Positions 17,990 to 26,230 of a DNA stretch of 64,000 nucleotides are shown piece by piece. The notes beneath the pieces were generated by a model that ran no database searches, was not told where the DNA came from, and worked only from the letters and a program-made list of their open reading frames with translations. The position numbers and the translations under genes are program-made. The DNA is from Salibacterium lacus (GTDB lineage: Bacteria > Bacillota > Bacilli > Bacillales > Marinococcaceae): contig NZ_JBHUML010000002.1 of NCBI RefSeq assembly GCF_042684865.1, positions 620,001 through 684,000 on the forward strand. Direction: 5' to 3'. Position 1 is the stretch's first letter, and every line of letters begins with the position of its first letter.

Positions 17990-19015
17990 TCACTGCCGGA
18001 GTGAATCATACAGAGCCATGTACCTGGCCGCTTCGTCTTCCGGGTGATGGTACCGGGCAGCGTATTTTTCTGCTTGAGCGGCCGTCCGCCGGTACAATAC
18101 AGGGTCCTGCATCAACGTCTCGAGAATCTTCACGAAGTCTTCCGGTGTTGAAAACAGCCAGCCGTTTCCGGCGGAATCAATAATGCTTTCATTGCCTCCG
18201 TTCCTTCTCGCAAGAGCAGGCACCCCGTGAACCATGCCTTCCAGGAGACTCATCGGCTGCCCCTCCGAGACGGAGGTGTTCAGCACGACATCCGCCCATT
18301 GATAAAAAGCCTTCATATTCTTTCGTTTAACAGGCGGATGCCAGGAGAACCAGGACAGCTCCGCTTCCCTTTTCTCCACCTCCTGCTGCACCTTTTCATC
18401 CATCCCCTCTCCTACGACCAGCAGCTGAAGGTCCGGAAACCGGGAGATGTTCTCCTGAAGAGCGCCGCATACATAAAATATGTCTTTCACAGGGCGCAGG
18501 CCGGCCGGAAGGAGAAGCTTCGGTGATCCCTCAGGTAAGAACCGCGGCGCTTTTGGTTCTCCTTCCGGCAGATCCACAGCCTGGGGTATGACCGTCACTT
18601 TACCTGAAAGCCACGGAAAGCCTTTGAGTATTTTCTGTTTTGCATCTTCGGTAAACACTGTTAATGCCCCGGCTTTGGCGAGCAGCTGTTTCATGTCCTG
18701 CTTTTTTCCGGCATCCTGCAGATCGATATTAATATCTGTCCCGCCGCTCGTTAACACAAGCGGCTGTTTGATGAACAGTCCGTACGCTTTCACAAACTCC
18801 GCGGTCCGCCGTACATGAAGGGCATGCACGATATCTGCTTGTTCAAGCTTTTCATCCAATGGCTCGTCCTCTTCTTCAAATGCATGCACCATGACGTGGT
18901 AACCTGCTCGTTCCAGGTAGGTTTTCATGCGTTCAGCGGTGGCTGCGTTTCCTCTTCCGGTGTAGTAATACGGCGTCAGATACAGGACCGAGAGCGGTTT
19001 AGATGCGGTTGTCAT
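17990..19015 (-). CDS. GT4 glycosyltransferase resembling selenosugar synthase SenB
   Basis: 341 residues. It has a GT-B fold with GNAATAERMKTYLERAGY near the N-terminus, ALHVRRTAEF around residue 75, SGGTDINIDL, and the GT4 E-x7-E motif in EGQPMSLLE. GxxxTAxR, ALHxRR and the TD following it match what I recall of SenB, which transfers selenium from selenophosphate to UDP-GlcNAc. The ATG at 19015 follows GGAG by 8 bases and overlaps the end of selB by 17 bases, so the two are translationally linked. A generic glycosyltransferase remains possible. No SenA-like gene is seen. Confidence 0.6.
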   Translation of the reverse strand: MTTASKPLSVLYLTPYYYTGRGNAATAERMKTYLERAGYHVMVHAFEEEDEPLDEKLEQADIVHALHVRRTAEFVKAYGLFIKQPLVLTSGGTDINIDLQDAGKKQDMKQLLAKAGALTVFTEDAKQKILKGFPWLSGKVTVIPQAVDLPEGEPKAPRFLPEGSPKLLLPAGLRPVKDIFYVCGALQENISRFPDLQLLVVGEGMDEKVQQEVEKREAELSWFSWHPPVKRKNMKAFYQWADVVLNTSVSEGQPMSLLEGMVHGVPALARRNGGNESIIDSAGNGWLFSTPEDFVKILETLMQDPVLYRRTAAQAEKYAARYHHPEDEAARYMALYDSLRQ

Positions 19016-20915
19016 ATGGATGTCTCCAGACTCGTTGTTCATTTTCCCACTTGGTCCACTTCTGTTCATCCAGCCACTCCAGAAAAGGAACGAGAAACTT
19101 TCTCGACACCGGCAGCACCTCTTTCGCCTGCTGCAGAGTAAAAGCCTCCGGATAGGAGGCATGAAGTGTTCCCGCTGCCTCCTGCAGTTTCGAAACATCT
19201 CTTATATGCCTGTCGTCCATGGGAGACGCCTCCCCGGACTGAAGGAGTGCATAGCGGAACTCGCTTCTTATGTTTTCCGGTATTCCCTGTTCTTCCATGT
19301 ATTCGTCCCACGGCTTCGGGGCGATACCGTCCTGGTGCCAGCTGCTCCGGGCCTGTTCCATTCTGCGCTCCCAGCCTTTTGGATAGGAAGGAGTATGGGA
19401 AAATGCTGCAACGTACTGTTTCTGCCGTAATATTCCGCCCTGTTCCACCGCTTCTTCCAAAAAACGTTCGGCAAGTTCCTTAGGCAGTTCCCCCGATGCC
19501 AAAAGAGAAAGTTCCTGTTTATTTTTCCCGATGCGAAGCGGGTACTGCTCGTGAAACGTGTGCAGCTCCGCCAGCATCTCCCCGATGTAGTCATCATAAA
19601 TCTCCCGCAGCACTGTTTTTTGGTTGTTGTACGTTTTGGCCTCCCCTTTTTGAAGAAGGTCCGCCACAACAGCCCCGGCATCTTCCTGCAGCAGTCCTGT
19701 TTCTTTTGCCAGCTCTTCGGTGTTCAACCACTTGTGTTCGCGAAGCGCTTCTTTGACATGCTCTTTAGGAGTGCCCTGCTTTTCCTGCTCCAGCTTTTCG
19801 ATGGACCCCCGGCCAAAACGCATCCGTTCTGCCTTCGGATTCAGAATCCAGCCTCCTCCAACCGTCTCCATCGGGGAGGGCCTGCGTAAAATAAAACGAT
19901 CCGCCCTTTTTGTTACGACCGGCTCGTCCAGCACAAGCTGACATAACACTTCCTGTTTTCCGCCGGGTTCGAGCACGTTCCGGTCAAAAAAAACAATCGT
20001 GCCGAAAACCTCTGCCGTACCAAGGTGGAGTTTTACCTGTCCGCGCTGTTTCAAAGCATACACCGCTTCTTTTGATGTATAAAGCACCACGTTCAACCGT
20101 TCGGTCGTTACGTAATGTTCTGCCGAGACAACAACGTCGCCCCGTTTCAGCTCTTCTTTATCCACTCCGCCTATATTCATGGCAAGGCGCTGCCCTGCGA
20201 TTCCTTTTGGCACCCGGATTCCGTGACGCTGCAACTGACGGATCTTCCCCTTTTTTCGAAGGGGAAGCATCTGCACCGTGTCTCCTTCTTCAATCTGTCC
20301 TTCATACACTGTCCCGCGCACGACGGTTCCCTGCCCATGTACAGAGAACACTTGGTCAATCGGCAGACGGAACGCCCCTCTGGCATCCCGGGCAAAAAGG
20401 CGGTCCAGCATATTCGTCATAACCGTGCGCACCTGTTCCACCCCGTTTCCGGTCAAACTGTCGACAAATACCATTTCCGCCTGTTCAAACGGGGTGCCCT
20501 GCACTTCCGCACGAATGTCCTCCCCAGCCAGTTCCAGAAGATCCTCCTCCACTTTATCTGCTTTTGTCACGGCGATGAGTCCGCCGGTCACTCCAAGAAG
20601 GGTTAATATTTCAAGATGTTCTTTTGTCTGCGGCATCACACCTTCATCGGCCGCGACCGTCAATACCACGGCGTCAATGCCCGCTACACCAGCAATCATC
20701 TGCCGGATAAAACGTTCATGCCCCGGAACATCGATAATCGAGACATCCATATCCTCTCTCAGCTGGAGCGGGGCGAATCCGGGTTCTATCGAAACGTTCC
20801 GCTCTTTTTCTTCTTTTAAACGGTCCGTATCGTAATTTGTAAGTGCTTTGGTCAGCGCCGTCTTGCCGTGATCAATATGTCCGGCCATCCCAATGGTGTA
20901 CATACGCTTTGCCAT
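18999..20915 (-). CDS. selB: selenocysteine-specific elongation factor SelB
   Basis: 638 residues. The GTPase domain has GHIDHGKT, the SelB-specific RNVSIEPGFAPLQ in place of the EF-Tu switch, DVPGHERF and TKAD. EF-Tu-like domains 2-3 follow, and the C-terminal half is a string of winged helices that bind SECIS RNA. It delivers Sec-tRNA(Sec) to UGA codons at SECIS hairpins. It overlaps the glycosyltransferase gene downstream and lies 136 bp from selC, which is on the opposite strand. Confidence 0.97.
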   Translation of the reverse strand: MAKRMYTIGMAGHIDHGKTALTKALTNYDTDRLKEEKERNVSIEPGFAPLQLREDMDVSIIDVPGHERFIRQMIAGVAGIDAVVLTVAADEGVMPQTKEHLEILTLLGVTGGLIAVTKADKVEEDLLELAGEDIRAEVQGTPFEQAEMVFVDSLTGNGVEQVRTVMTNMLDRLFARDARGAFRLPIDQVFSVHGQGTVVRGTVYEGQIEEGDTVQMLPLRKKGKIRQLQRHGIRVPKGIAGQRLAMNIGGVDKEELKRGDVVVSAEHYVTTERLNVVLYTSKEAVYALKQRGQVKLHLGTAEVFGTIVFFDRNVLEPGGKQEVLCQLVLDEPVVTKRADRFILRRPSPMETVGGGWILNPKAERMRFGRGSIEKLEQEKQGTPKEHVKEALREHKWLNTEELAKETGLLQEDAGAVVADLLQKGEAKTYNNQKTVLREIYDDYIGEMLAELHTFHEQYPLRIGKNKQELSLLASGELPKELAERFLEEAVEQGGILRQKQYVAAFSHTPSYPKGWERRMEQARSSWHQDGIAPKPWDEYMEEQGIPENIRSEFRYALLQSGEASPMDDRHIRDVSKLQEAAGTLHASYPEAFTLQQAKEVLPVSRKFLVPFLEWLDEQKWTKWENEQRVWRHPYDNRI

Positions 20916-21002
20916 ATCTATTCCCGCCTTTTTACTGTCAAGCGCCTTCTTTGTCTTTTATCTTACTACATGTTGAAAACCAACGAAAATAAAACGGAGT
21001 TG

Positions 21003-21031
21003 TTGCATTGTTTTCGAGGAAGGCGTAAAAT
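21003..21031 (+). promoter_or_regulatory. putative promoter of selC
   Basis: TTGCAT and TAAAAT with a 17-base spacer, 20 bases before the tRNA 5' end. The hexamers and spacing equal those of the selW promoter. Confidence 0.65.
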
Positions 21032-21051
21032 ACGTTCCGTATCGAAAAATT

Positions 21052-21147
21052 GGGGCCGGTTGCGATGCTGGTGCACGCCAAAGTCTTCAAAACTTCCGGG
21101 AGGCGCGTGCCGTCTCCGCTGGGTTCGATTCCCAGACGGTCCCGCCA
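21052..21147 (+). tRNA. selC: tRNA-Sec (anticodon UCA)
   Basis: 96 bases ending in encoded CCA. The anticodon TCA (21087-21089) sits in a CTTCAAA loop as in E. coli selC. The D-arm folds as GCG-A-TGC / GCA-CGC, a 6-bp stem with a 4-base TGGT loop, a hallmark of tRNA-Sec. A long variable arm (about 21096-21118) and a CTGGG / CCCAG T-stem with TTCGATT loop follow. The acceptor GGGGCCG pairs with CGGTCCC through a G-U; the eighth acceptor position looks mismatched (G/A). It sits beside selB and forms the left border of the prophage. Confidence 0.93.
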
Positions 21148-21359
21148 TTTCACGCCTACTCTCGCAAGGGATTCGGCGATTTGGGCGGAGATTGAAGCCG
21201 AAGATTTTCCGCAGATTGAATCGGAGATTCCCCGACAGTTTAACCGTTGTAATCCGCCACAACGGCGGAAAACTATTTCGGAAACTATCGGCGGCCACCC
21301 CGGAATTATACGATAGAGACGACACCTTCCGCAAACTATTGACGGGAGGTTTTTCGTTT
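21148..21359. other. attL arm region between selC and integrase
   Basis: Contains short direct repeats that could be integrase arm sites: GAGATTGAAGCCGAAGATT next to CAGATTGAATCGGAGATT (about 21187-21226), and three copies of a G(G/C)AAA(A)CTAT motif (about 21267-21340). A CCGCC/GGCGG inverted repeat lies near 21253-21267. The core crossover cannot be fixed without attR. Confidence 0.5.
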
Positions 21360-22385
21360 ATGGCGCTCAAAGGAAAGGCGCAGCATAACCGCGTGCAGTC
21401 GTCGTCGCGCAAACGTAAATTTGGCGTGCGGCGCGGGGTCAACCACAACCCGGCGGCTTATCTGAGCCTGTCGGAGCTGTTCGAGCGATACATGGCGTTG
21501 AAGAAAACGCAAGGATTCGCGCGGATGACGATACAAGGGTACTACACGCATTACGATTGGTTTATCGACTATCTCGAAGAGGCGGAAGGGCTGCCGGACT
21601 TGGTGAACGAGGATATTACGTCAGATGTGTTCGTTGGTTATATCGAATCGATGGCGGACCGCGGCCTCGCTAAAACGACGATGAACGTTCGCATTCGGAC
21701 AACCCGTGCCTTTTTGCGGTGGTGTTACGAGGAAGGGCATATCACGGAGCCGATTCACGAAACGTTCAAGCCGGTCAAGGTGCCGGACGACCGCGTCGAC
21801 GCGCTGACACCGGACGAGGTCAAACGGCTGCTCAACGTCATCGACGACACGCGGTTCGTTGGCTTCCGGGAAATCACGATCATCCTAACGATGCTCGATA
21901 CAATGGCGCGTGTGTCGGAGGTTGTCGCTATGAAACGGGATAACGTGGACTTACGCGAAGGGATCATCCGACTGGATGCCGACAATACGAAAACGAAGAA
22001 AACGCGGCTTGTGCCGTTGTCGCCGCATTCCCTCCGTTATTTACACGAGTACATGATCGAGACGGAGGATTTTATGACCGACCACCTGTTCGTAACCTAC
22101 GACGGATATCCGCTGGACGCCGCTACGTTCCGCAAAAGGCTCACGGAAATAAAGGAAGAGACAGGCATTACGAACAAGCGCGTAAGTCCGCATGTTTTGC
22201 GACATACCGGCGCGTTGCTGTATATTCTCGACGGTGGTGATCCGTTCAGCCTGCAGCAGATTCTCGGACACACGGACGCGTCGATGGTCAAAAAGTACGT
22301 CAATATGGCGGACAGCGACCTTATTATGCAACACCGGAAACATAGCCCGCTGAACAGCGTATTTGACCGGAAGAATCGGAAATAA
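21360..22385 (+). CDS. tyrosine-recombinase integrase of the prophage
   Basis: 341 residues. An N-terminal SAM-like core-binding domain (~50-135) precedes the catalytic domain. The catalytic residues are R in ARVSEVV, K in KTKKTRL, H and R in HVLRHTG, H in LGHTD and the nucleophile Y in MVKKYVN. The ATG at 21360 has GGGAGG 10 bases upstream. A longer open frame back to 20868 runs through selC and is not coding. It presumably integrates the phage at selC. It is followed by a terminator shared with the convergent lipoprotein gene. Confidence 0.95.
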   Translation: MALKGKAQHNRVQSSSRKRKFGVRRGVNHNPAAYLSLSELFERYMALKKTQGFARMTIQGYYTHYDWFIDYLEEAEGLPDLVNEDITSDVFVGYIESMADRGLAKTTMNVRIRTTRAFLRWCYEEGHITEPIHETFKPVKVPDDRVDALTPDEVKRLLNVIDDTRFVGFREITIILTMLDTMARVSEVVAMKRDNVDLREGIIRLDADNTKTKKTRLVPLSPHSLRYLHEYMIETEDFMTDHLFVTYDGYPLDAATFRKRLTEIKEETGITNKRVSPHVLRHTGALLYILDGGDPFSLQQILGHTDASMVKKYVNMADSDLIMQHRKHSPLNSVFDRKNRK

Positions 22386-22396
22386 GACAAAAAAAG

Positions 22397-22430
22397 CGCC
22401 CTCCTACCGGCCTAAACCGATAAGAGGGCG
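22397..22430. terminator. terminator between integrase and lipoprotein genes
   Basis: CGCCCTC / GAGGGCG stem with an inner CCGG-containing loop, flanked by an A run on the left and TTTG on the right. It can act for both convergent genes. Confidence 0.75.
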
Positions 22431-22441
22431 TTTGTGTTTCG

Positions 22442-23191
22442 TTATTTTAACGGAACTTGTAAATCGGCTTTTTCGCCGGTCGGATCGTATGTTTCCGCGT
22501 CGAATGGTTTATCCGCGTAGAGGCGTACCCATTCGAGCGCTTCGGCATCGATCGGTTCGTACGATACAAACCCGTAACTTCCTTCCTTCGTAACACCTGC
22601 GTGATATTCCCCGGTTAATTCACCGCCGCCGATGTCCGAATCTTTTCCGAGTTGTTTCCCGGTGCTAGTTACCGCCTCGGCTGTTGGCGTAAGGAATAGC
22701 GTTTGGTCGGCGTTGTTTGTGACGCTTCCTTTAACTTGTACCGTCCAAAATTCTTTCGCTTCGAAAAATTGCGATCCATTCCCGTTGTAATATTCGTCCG
22801 TCAATTTACTCCGGAGAACTTTGACAAATTCGACATCAAAGACCATTCCGCCGGTTTCCAGCGTCCCTACATCATCATTTACTGCGAGTAATTCGACTTC
22901 ATCGCTTTGTTGGTTCGACGTTGTTTCGCCGACCTCGGTCAGCGTGCCGTCATTACCGGACTCCTCGTCGCCACTTTCGTCGTTACTTTCCGAATTATTT
23001 CCGGACGTTTTCTCGGAATCGTTCGTGTTTGCCGGCTGTTCCTCCGCAGTGGTTTCCGAATTATTTCCGCCACTTCCCGATGATTGTTCGGATTCACTTT
23101 CGCCGCCACCACCGCCGCACGCAGCAAGCGTCAATGTCGCGGCCAGCCCGAAGGCAAGCGCTAACTTTCGGTTCTTCCGGTGCTTTCGCAA
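22442..23191 (-). CDS. prophage-encoded lipoprotein (possible lysogenic conversion gene)
   Basis: 249 residues. The signal peptide ends in the lipobox LAAC, followed by Gly and a ~60-residue low-complexity Ser/Glu/Asn/Thr linker. A folded C-terminal part of ~140 residues (VFDVEFVKVLRSKL, FWTVQVKGSVTNNADQT) has the look of a DUF4352/DUF5068-like beta domain. It is the last gene before the integrase, at the end of the lysis block, a usual place for cargo genes. Surface exclusion or host-surface change is a guess from position. Confidence 0.7.
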   Translation of the reverse strand: MRKHRKNRKLALAFGLAATLTLAACGGGGGESESEQSSGSGGNNSETTAEEQPANTNDSEKTSGNNSESNDESGDEESGNDGTLTEVGETTSNQQSDEVELLAVNDDVGTLETGGMVFDVEFVKVLRSKLTDEYYNGNGSQFFEAKEFWTVQVKGSVTNNADQTLFLTPTAEAVTSTGKQLGKDSDIGGGELTGEYHAGVTKEGSYGFVSYEPIDAEALEWVRLYADKPFDAETYDPTGEKADLQVPLK

Positions 23192-23321
23192 AATGATCGA
23201 CCCCTTTCGTAGTAATTCTTCGGTACTATATACGCCATTTTACCGAAATTGGTTTCGGATGGCAACGTTTTCCTCGTAATTTTATGTACGCGGACGCCGT
23301 AATATGACGCCCGCCTGCCGT

Positions 23322-23531
23322 TTACTTTTCGTCGCCGTTGTCGCCGCCTTTATCGTTATTCGCAAACACGCCGAATACGCCGAGGACGGTTAGGACGGAA
23401 TAAATCAGCCCTTCCACCGCGTCATTGACCGCTGTTTCGTCGAGGCCGAAAAAGGCCGCAGCTGCCATGCCGACGATGGCCGCAACAGGTGTCGCCAGCT
23501 TTTTGAGATTCTTCCGTTTAAGATTCGCCAT
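23322..23531 (-). CDS. putative holin
   Basis: 69 residues. A basic N-terminus, two hydrophobic segments (VAAIVGMAAAAFFGL and LIYSVLTVLGVFGVF) and a charged tail (NNDKGGDNGDEK) fit a class II holin. It lies next to the amidase gene in the lysis block. No family name is certain. Confidence 0.65.
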   Translation of the reverse strand: MANLKRKNLKKLATPVAAIVGMAAAAFFGLDETAVNDAVEGLIYSVLTVLGVFGVFANNDKGGDNGDEK

Positions 23532-23561
23532 GATGATCGATCTCCTTTCGTTAATTCCGAA

Positions 23562-24350
23562 TTATTTCAGCAATTCTCGCGCATAAATTTCGTACAACAC
23601 GTAAATCGCGTCAGCCTGCCGCCATTCGCCCGCTTTCATTTCCGCCGCGTGCTTTTCGTGAATCAGCCCTTTTTCCGCCAACTGCTCGAGAATGTCGACT
23701 TGGCGGCCGTGCCGGGTTTCGTTCAGCTCCATATACTCGCCCTCCTTTGCGCTTGATTCGGCGCTGGCCGGCTTGTACGCTACGCCGAAGTGGCCGCAGA
23801 TTACCTTTGCGTGCGTTTCCGCGACGCGTTGCCGGTAAGACTCGCGGTCACTGCCGAAGATGCCTTCGAAGTCCTGCGCGTTGTCCATGAAGCCATTTTC
23901 CGCAAGCACGGCGGGCATGGCGGTTTCGCGTGTGACGTGTAGGTTCGTCCACTTGCCGCGCTCGCCCGCGTGTGTGCCGCCGCCATGCAGCGCAAAGCCG
24001 GCCGCCTGCATTTCCTTCGCAAAAGCCTCCGCCAGTTGCCGGCCGGCTGTCGAGGTGTTCCAGTAGAACGCGCACACGCCGGAGCCGCCGCCCGCATTTG
24101 CGTGAATCGACCAAAATAGGTCGATGCCGCGGTCGTTGGCTTTCGTGGTGCGTTCCGACAGGCCGACTTCGGCGCTGTTCGCCGGTTGCGGCAACCATAC
24201 GCGAAAGCCATGCCGTTCGAGTTCCGCCTGCAACCGCAAGCCGACGTCGGAGTTAAACGAGTGTTCCGCGTAGAATTGGCCGCCGTGTGTGACGCCTTTG
24301 CCGCTTGTGTCCGTGCCGTGGCCGATGTCCACGGCGATTGTTTTCGCCAT
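23562..24350 (-). CDS. endolysin: N-acetylmuramoyl-L-alanine amidase (Amidase_3)
   Basis: 262 residues. The Amidase_3 domain spans ~1-175 with zinc-binding H in DIGHGTD, later FWSIHANAGG and the catalytic Glu region VLAENGFMDN. The last ~60 residues form a separate helical domain, probably for wall binding or dimerisation. The ATG at 24350 is preceded by AAAGGAGG. It cuts the MurNAc-L-Ala bond at lysis. Confidence 0.92.
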   Translation of the reverse strand: MAKTIAVDIGHGTDTSGKGVTHGGQFYAEHSFNSDVGLRLQAELERHGFRVWLPQPANSAEVGLSERTTKANDRGIDLFWSIHANAGGGSGVCAFYWNTSTAGRQLAEAFAKEMQAAGFALHGGGTHAGERGKWTNLHVTRETAMPAVLAENGFMDNAQDFEGIFGSDRESYRQRVAETHAKVICGHFGVAYKPASAESSAKEGEYMELNETRHGRQVDILEQLAEKGLIHEKHAAEMKAGEWRQADAIYVLYEIYARELLK

Positions 24351-24440
24351 TGACGACCGCCTCCTTTCGTGGTAATGTAAACGCGAGGCCGGCGCTCCGA
24401 TTCCGTTTCCTGCGGTAGTCGCGGAGCTAACCGGCCTCAC

Positions 24441-24749
24441 CTATATAAAAGCGATAATGATGGGCACCCCTATCGTTCCAACTATCGCAATAATGGCCGT
24501 CCATACCCACCGCTTTTCCGTACGGTCCTCGCGCCATTTCGCGTCGTGTTCGTCGAGCCGCTGTTCGACGGCGTCAATTCTCGTATTCGCCCGCTCTGCG
24601 TCCGACCGTGCCGTTCGCGTTTCGTCTTCGATGTATTCAACGCGCGTTTGCCGCTCTTCCATCCGAGTGACCCGATCGCGAATATCGTACATGACGTCGG
24701 ACAGCTTTTCGATGCTTGCCGCTAGTTTTTCGTTGTCTTCCTCCGACAC
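24441..24749 (-). CDS. XhlA-like lysis accessory protein
   Basis: 102 residues: a long coiled coil (about residues 8-78) followed by a basic patch and one C-terminal membrane segment (VWTAIIAIVGTIGVPIIIAFI). This is the XhlA/haemolysin-like architecture found beside holin and amidase in PBSX-type phages. Confidence 0.8.
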   Translation of the reverse strand: MSEEDNEKLAASIEKLSDVMYDIRDRVTRMEERQTRVEYIEDETRTARSDAERANTRIDAVEQRLDEHDAKWREDRTEKRWVWTAIIAIVGTIGVPIIIAFI

Positions 24750-24771
24750 GTTACCGCCTCCTTTCTGTCCG

Positions 24772-25791
24772 TTAGTCGTCCGCCTGTTCAGCGCGGATTT
24801 CTGCGGCTTTTATGGCGCAATATTGGGCGCGGGTCAGCCCGCCATTCGGGTCGAACGAGCCGTCCTCGTAGCCGCTGACAAGGCCGTGCTGGACGCAAAG
24901 CTGAATGTCGTCATACGCCCAAAAATCGGCAGGAACGTCCGTAAATTCCTTCGGTTCTTTCACCATTTCGTCGTCCTCCTCCTTCGGATTTTCCTCACGG
25001 TCTTCCGATGATTTTTCGTCTGATTCCGGCACATCGGGCAATTCCGCCGGCAAACAAAAAAGACCCGCGCCGTACGCGTAGCCTTCGATTTCTTCGCAAT
25101 TTTCGCGGATAAACTGCCGGGCGTCCTCCGTCGTCAGCCGGCCTCGGCCGTGCTTGTGGCGCCATTGCACGTAGCAAGCGAGCAGGCCGGAAGTTGCCGG
25201 CGCCGATGCGCTTGTGCCGTTAAATTTATGCGGACGCTTCTCGCTATTCAGCACGTAAATGTCCGTCGGCGCAACGCAGTCCAGCCGCTCGCCGCCGTTG
25301 CTGTAGTCGGCCATTTCGCCGTCTTCCTCGAGGGCGCCGATTGAAAGCGTCCACTCGAAGCGTGACGGGTAATTGACGCGGTCATCCCCGTCATTGCCGG
25401 ATGAGCAGACGACCGGTATGTCGAAGGATTCGAGAAATCCGTAGGAATATTCGGCGAGGTGACGGCCGGCGCTTCGCGACACGTTGATGACGTCGATGTC
25501 GGCCGCGTTGTCGCGAATCCACTGCCGGCCTTCGTCATTGGACCGGACGAGGACGACCCGCGCGCCGGGAGCAAACTCGTGCGCGCATTGGGCGACGTTC
25601 GTGCCGTGGCCGACTACGCTGCCGGCATCGAGATGCGGCGATTCCGCGTAGGACGCCATGTGCGCGTGCGGTGCCGATTTGTCGTCGATGCAGACGAGGG
25701 TCGTGCCTGTGCCGGAATAACCGGCGGCGTGCCACGTGTCCGCGTTGACTTTGCGGCGTTCGGCGTCGTTTTGCGTTAGTAATTCGGGCAT
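24772..25791 (-). CDS. phage subtilisin-like protease with C-terminal SLH domain
   Basis: 339 residues. Residues ~1-245 form an S8 peptidase: Asp in CIDDKSAP, His in GHGTNVAQ, oxyanion Asn in SSGNDGDD and Ser in FNGTSASAP. After an acidic linker comes one S-layer-homology domain (FTDVPADFWAYDDIQ ... GYEDGSFDPNGGLTRAQ). No signal peptide or propeptide is seen, so it would leave the cell on the virion or at lysis. It lies between fibre and lysis genes. The role may be cutting or gripping an S-layer or wall polymer; that is inference. Confidence 0.88.
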   Translation of the reverse strand: MPELLTQNDAERRKVNADTWHAAGYSGTGTTLVCIDDKSAPHAHMASYAESPHLDAGSVVGHGTNVAQCAHEFAPGARVVLVRSNDEGRQWIRDNAADIDVINVSRSAGRHLAEYSYGFLESFDIPVVCSSGNDGDDRVNYPSRFEWTLSIGALEEDGEMADYSNGGERLDCVAPTDIYVLNSEKRPHKFNGTSASAPATSGLLACYVQWRHKHGRGRLTTEDARQFIRENCEEIEGYAYGAGLFCLPAELPDVPESDEKSSEDREENPKEEDDEMVKEPKEFTDVPADFWAYDDIQLCVQHGLVSGYEDGSFDPNGGLTRAQYCAIKAAEIRAEQADD

Positions 25792-25837
25792 ATTCCACCT
25801 CCTTTCGGGAGTTTCGTGTTATTGCGCATAATCCACG

Positions 25838-26230
25838 CTATCTACTTTTCAGATATTTATATTGCTCATTCGGCGTTTTGCCTTTCAAGTTAGAATCGTG
25901 CGCCGCCTCCGCAATCAACTCACTACATATCATTTGACTTGGATTGTTCCATGGCTTATCACCAAACTTAATTCCATACCATATAAACCTTATAACATCA
26001 TAACGCTTCTCAACATGTTTTATAGCTTCGTCAATATCGCCTTCAACCTCAACGACTTCATAATCTTTAAGGTCAAAATGGCGAATCTGAACCCCCTTTG
26101 GAAACCGAGAATCTAAGATATGATAATCGTCTATTTTAATGGCATTATGACTCCATTTTCCGTTTGTGAACCTCTGAATCAGCCGTGATAGTAACGATGT
26201 GTTACGAGAGAAGATAACTTCCATCACCAT
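25838..26230 (-). CDS. YiiX/NlpC-P60-like papain-fold peptidase (putative)
   Basis: 130 residues. WSHNAIKI with a likely catalytic His and SQMICSELI with a likely Cys resemble permuted NlpC/P60 (YiiX/YebB) enzymes. The gene overlaps the end of the upstream gene and is clearly AT-richer than its phage neighbours, as part of a swapped fibre module. Substrate unknown; a wall peptide or host-surface ester/amide is possible. Confidence 0.55.
   Translation of the reverse strand: MVMEVIFSRNTSLLSRLIQRFTNGKWSHNAIKIDDYHILDSRFPKGVQIRHFDLKDYEVVEVEGDIDEAIKHVEKRYDVIRFIWYGIKFGDKPWNNPSQMICSELIAEAAHDSNLKGKTPNEQYKYLKSR

Noticed and set aside
20868..21359. A 160-codon open N-terminal extension of the integrase frame
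   Set aside because: It runs through the selB 5' end on the other strand and the whole tRNA-Sec gene. A good ribosome binding site lies before the ATG at 21360, where integrase similarity begins.
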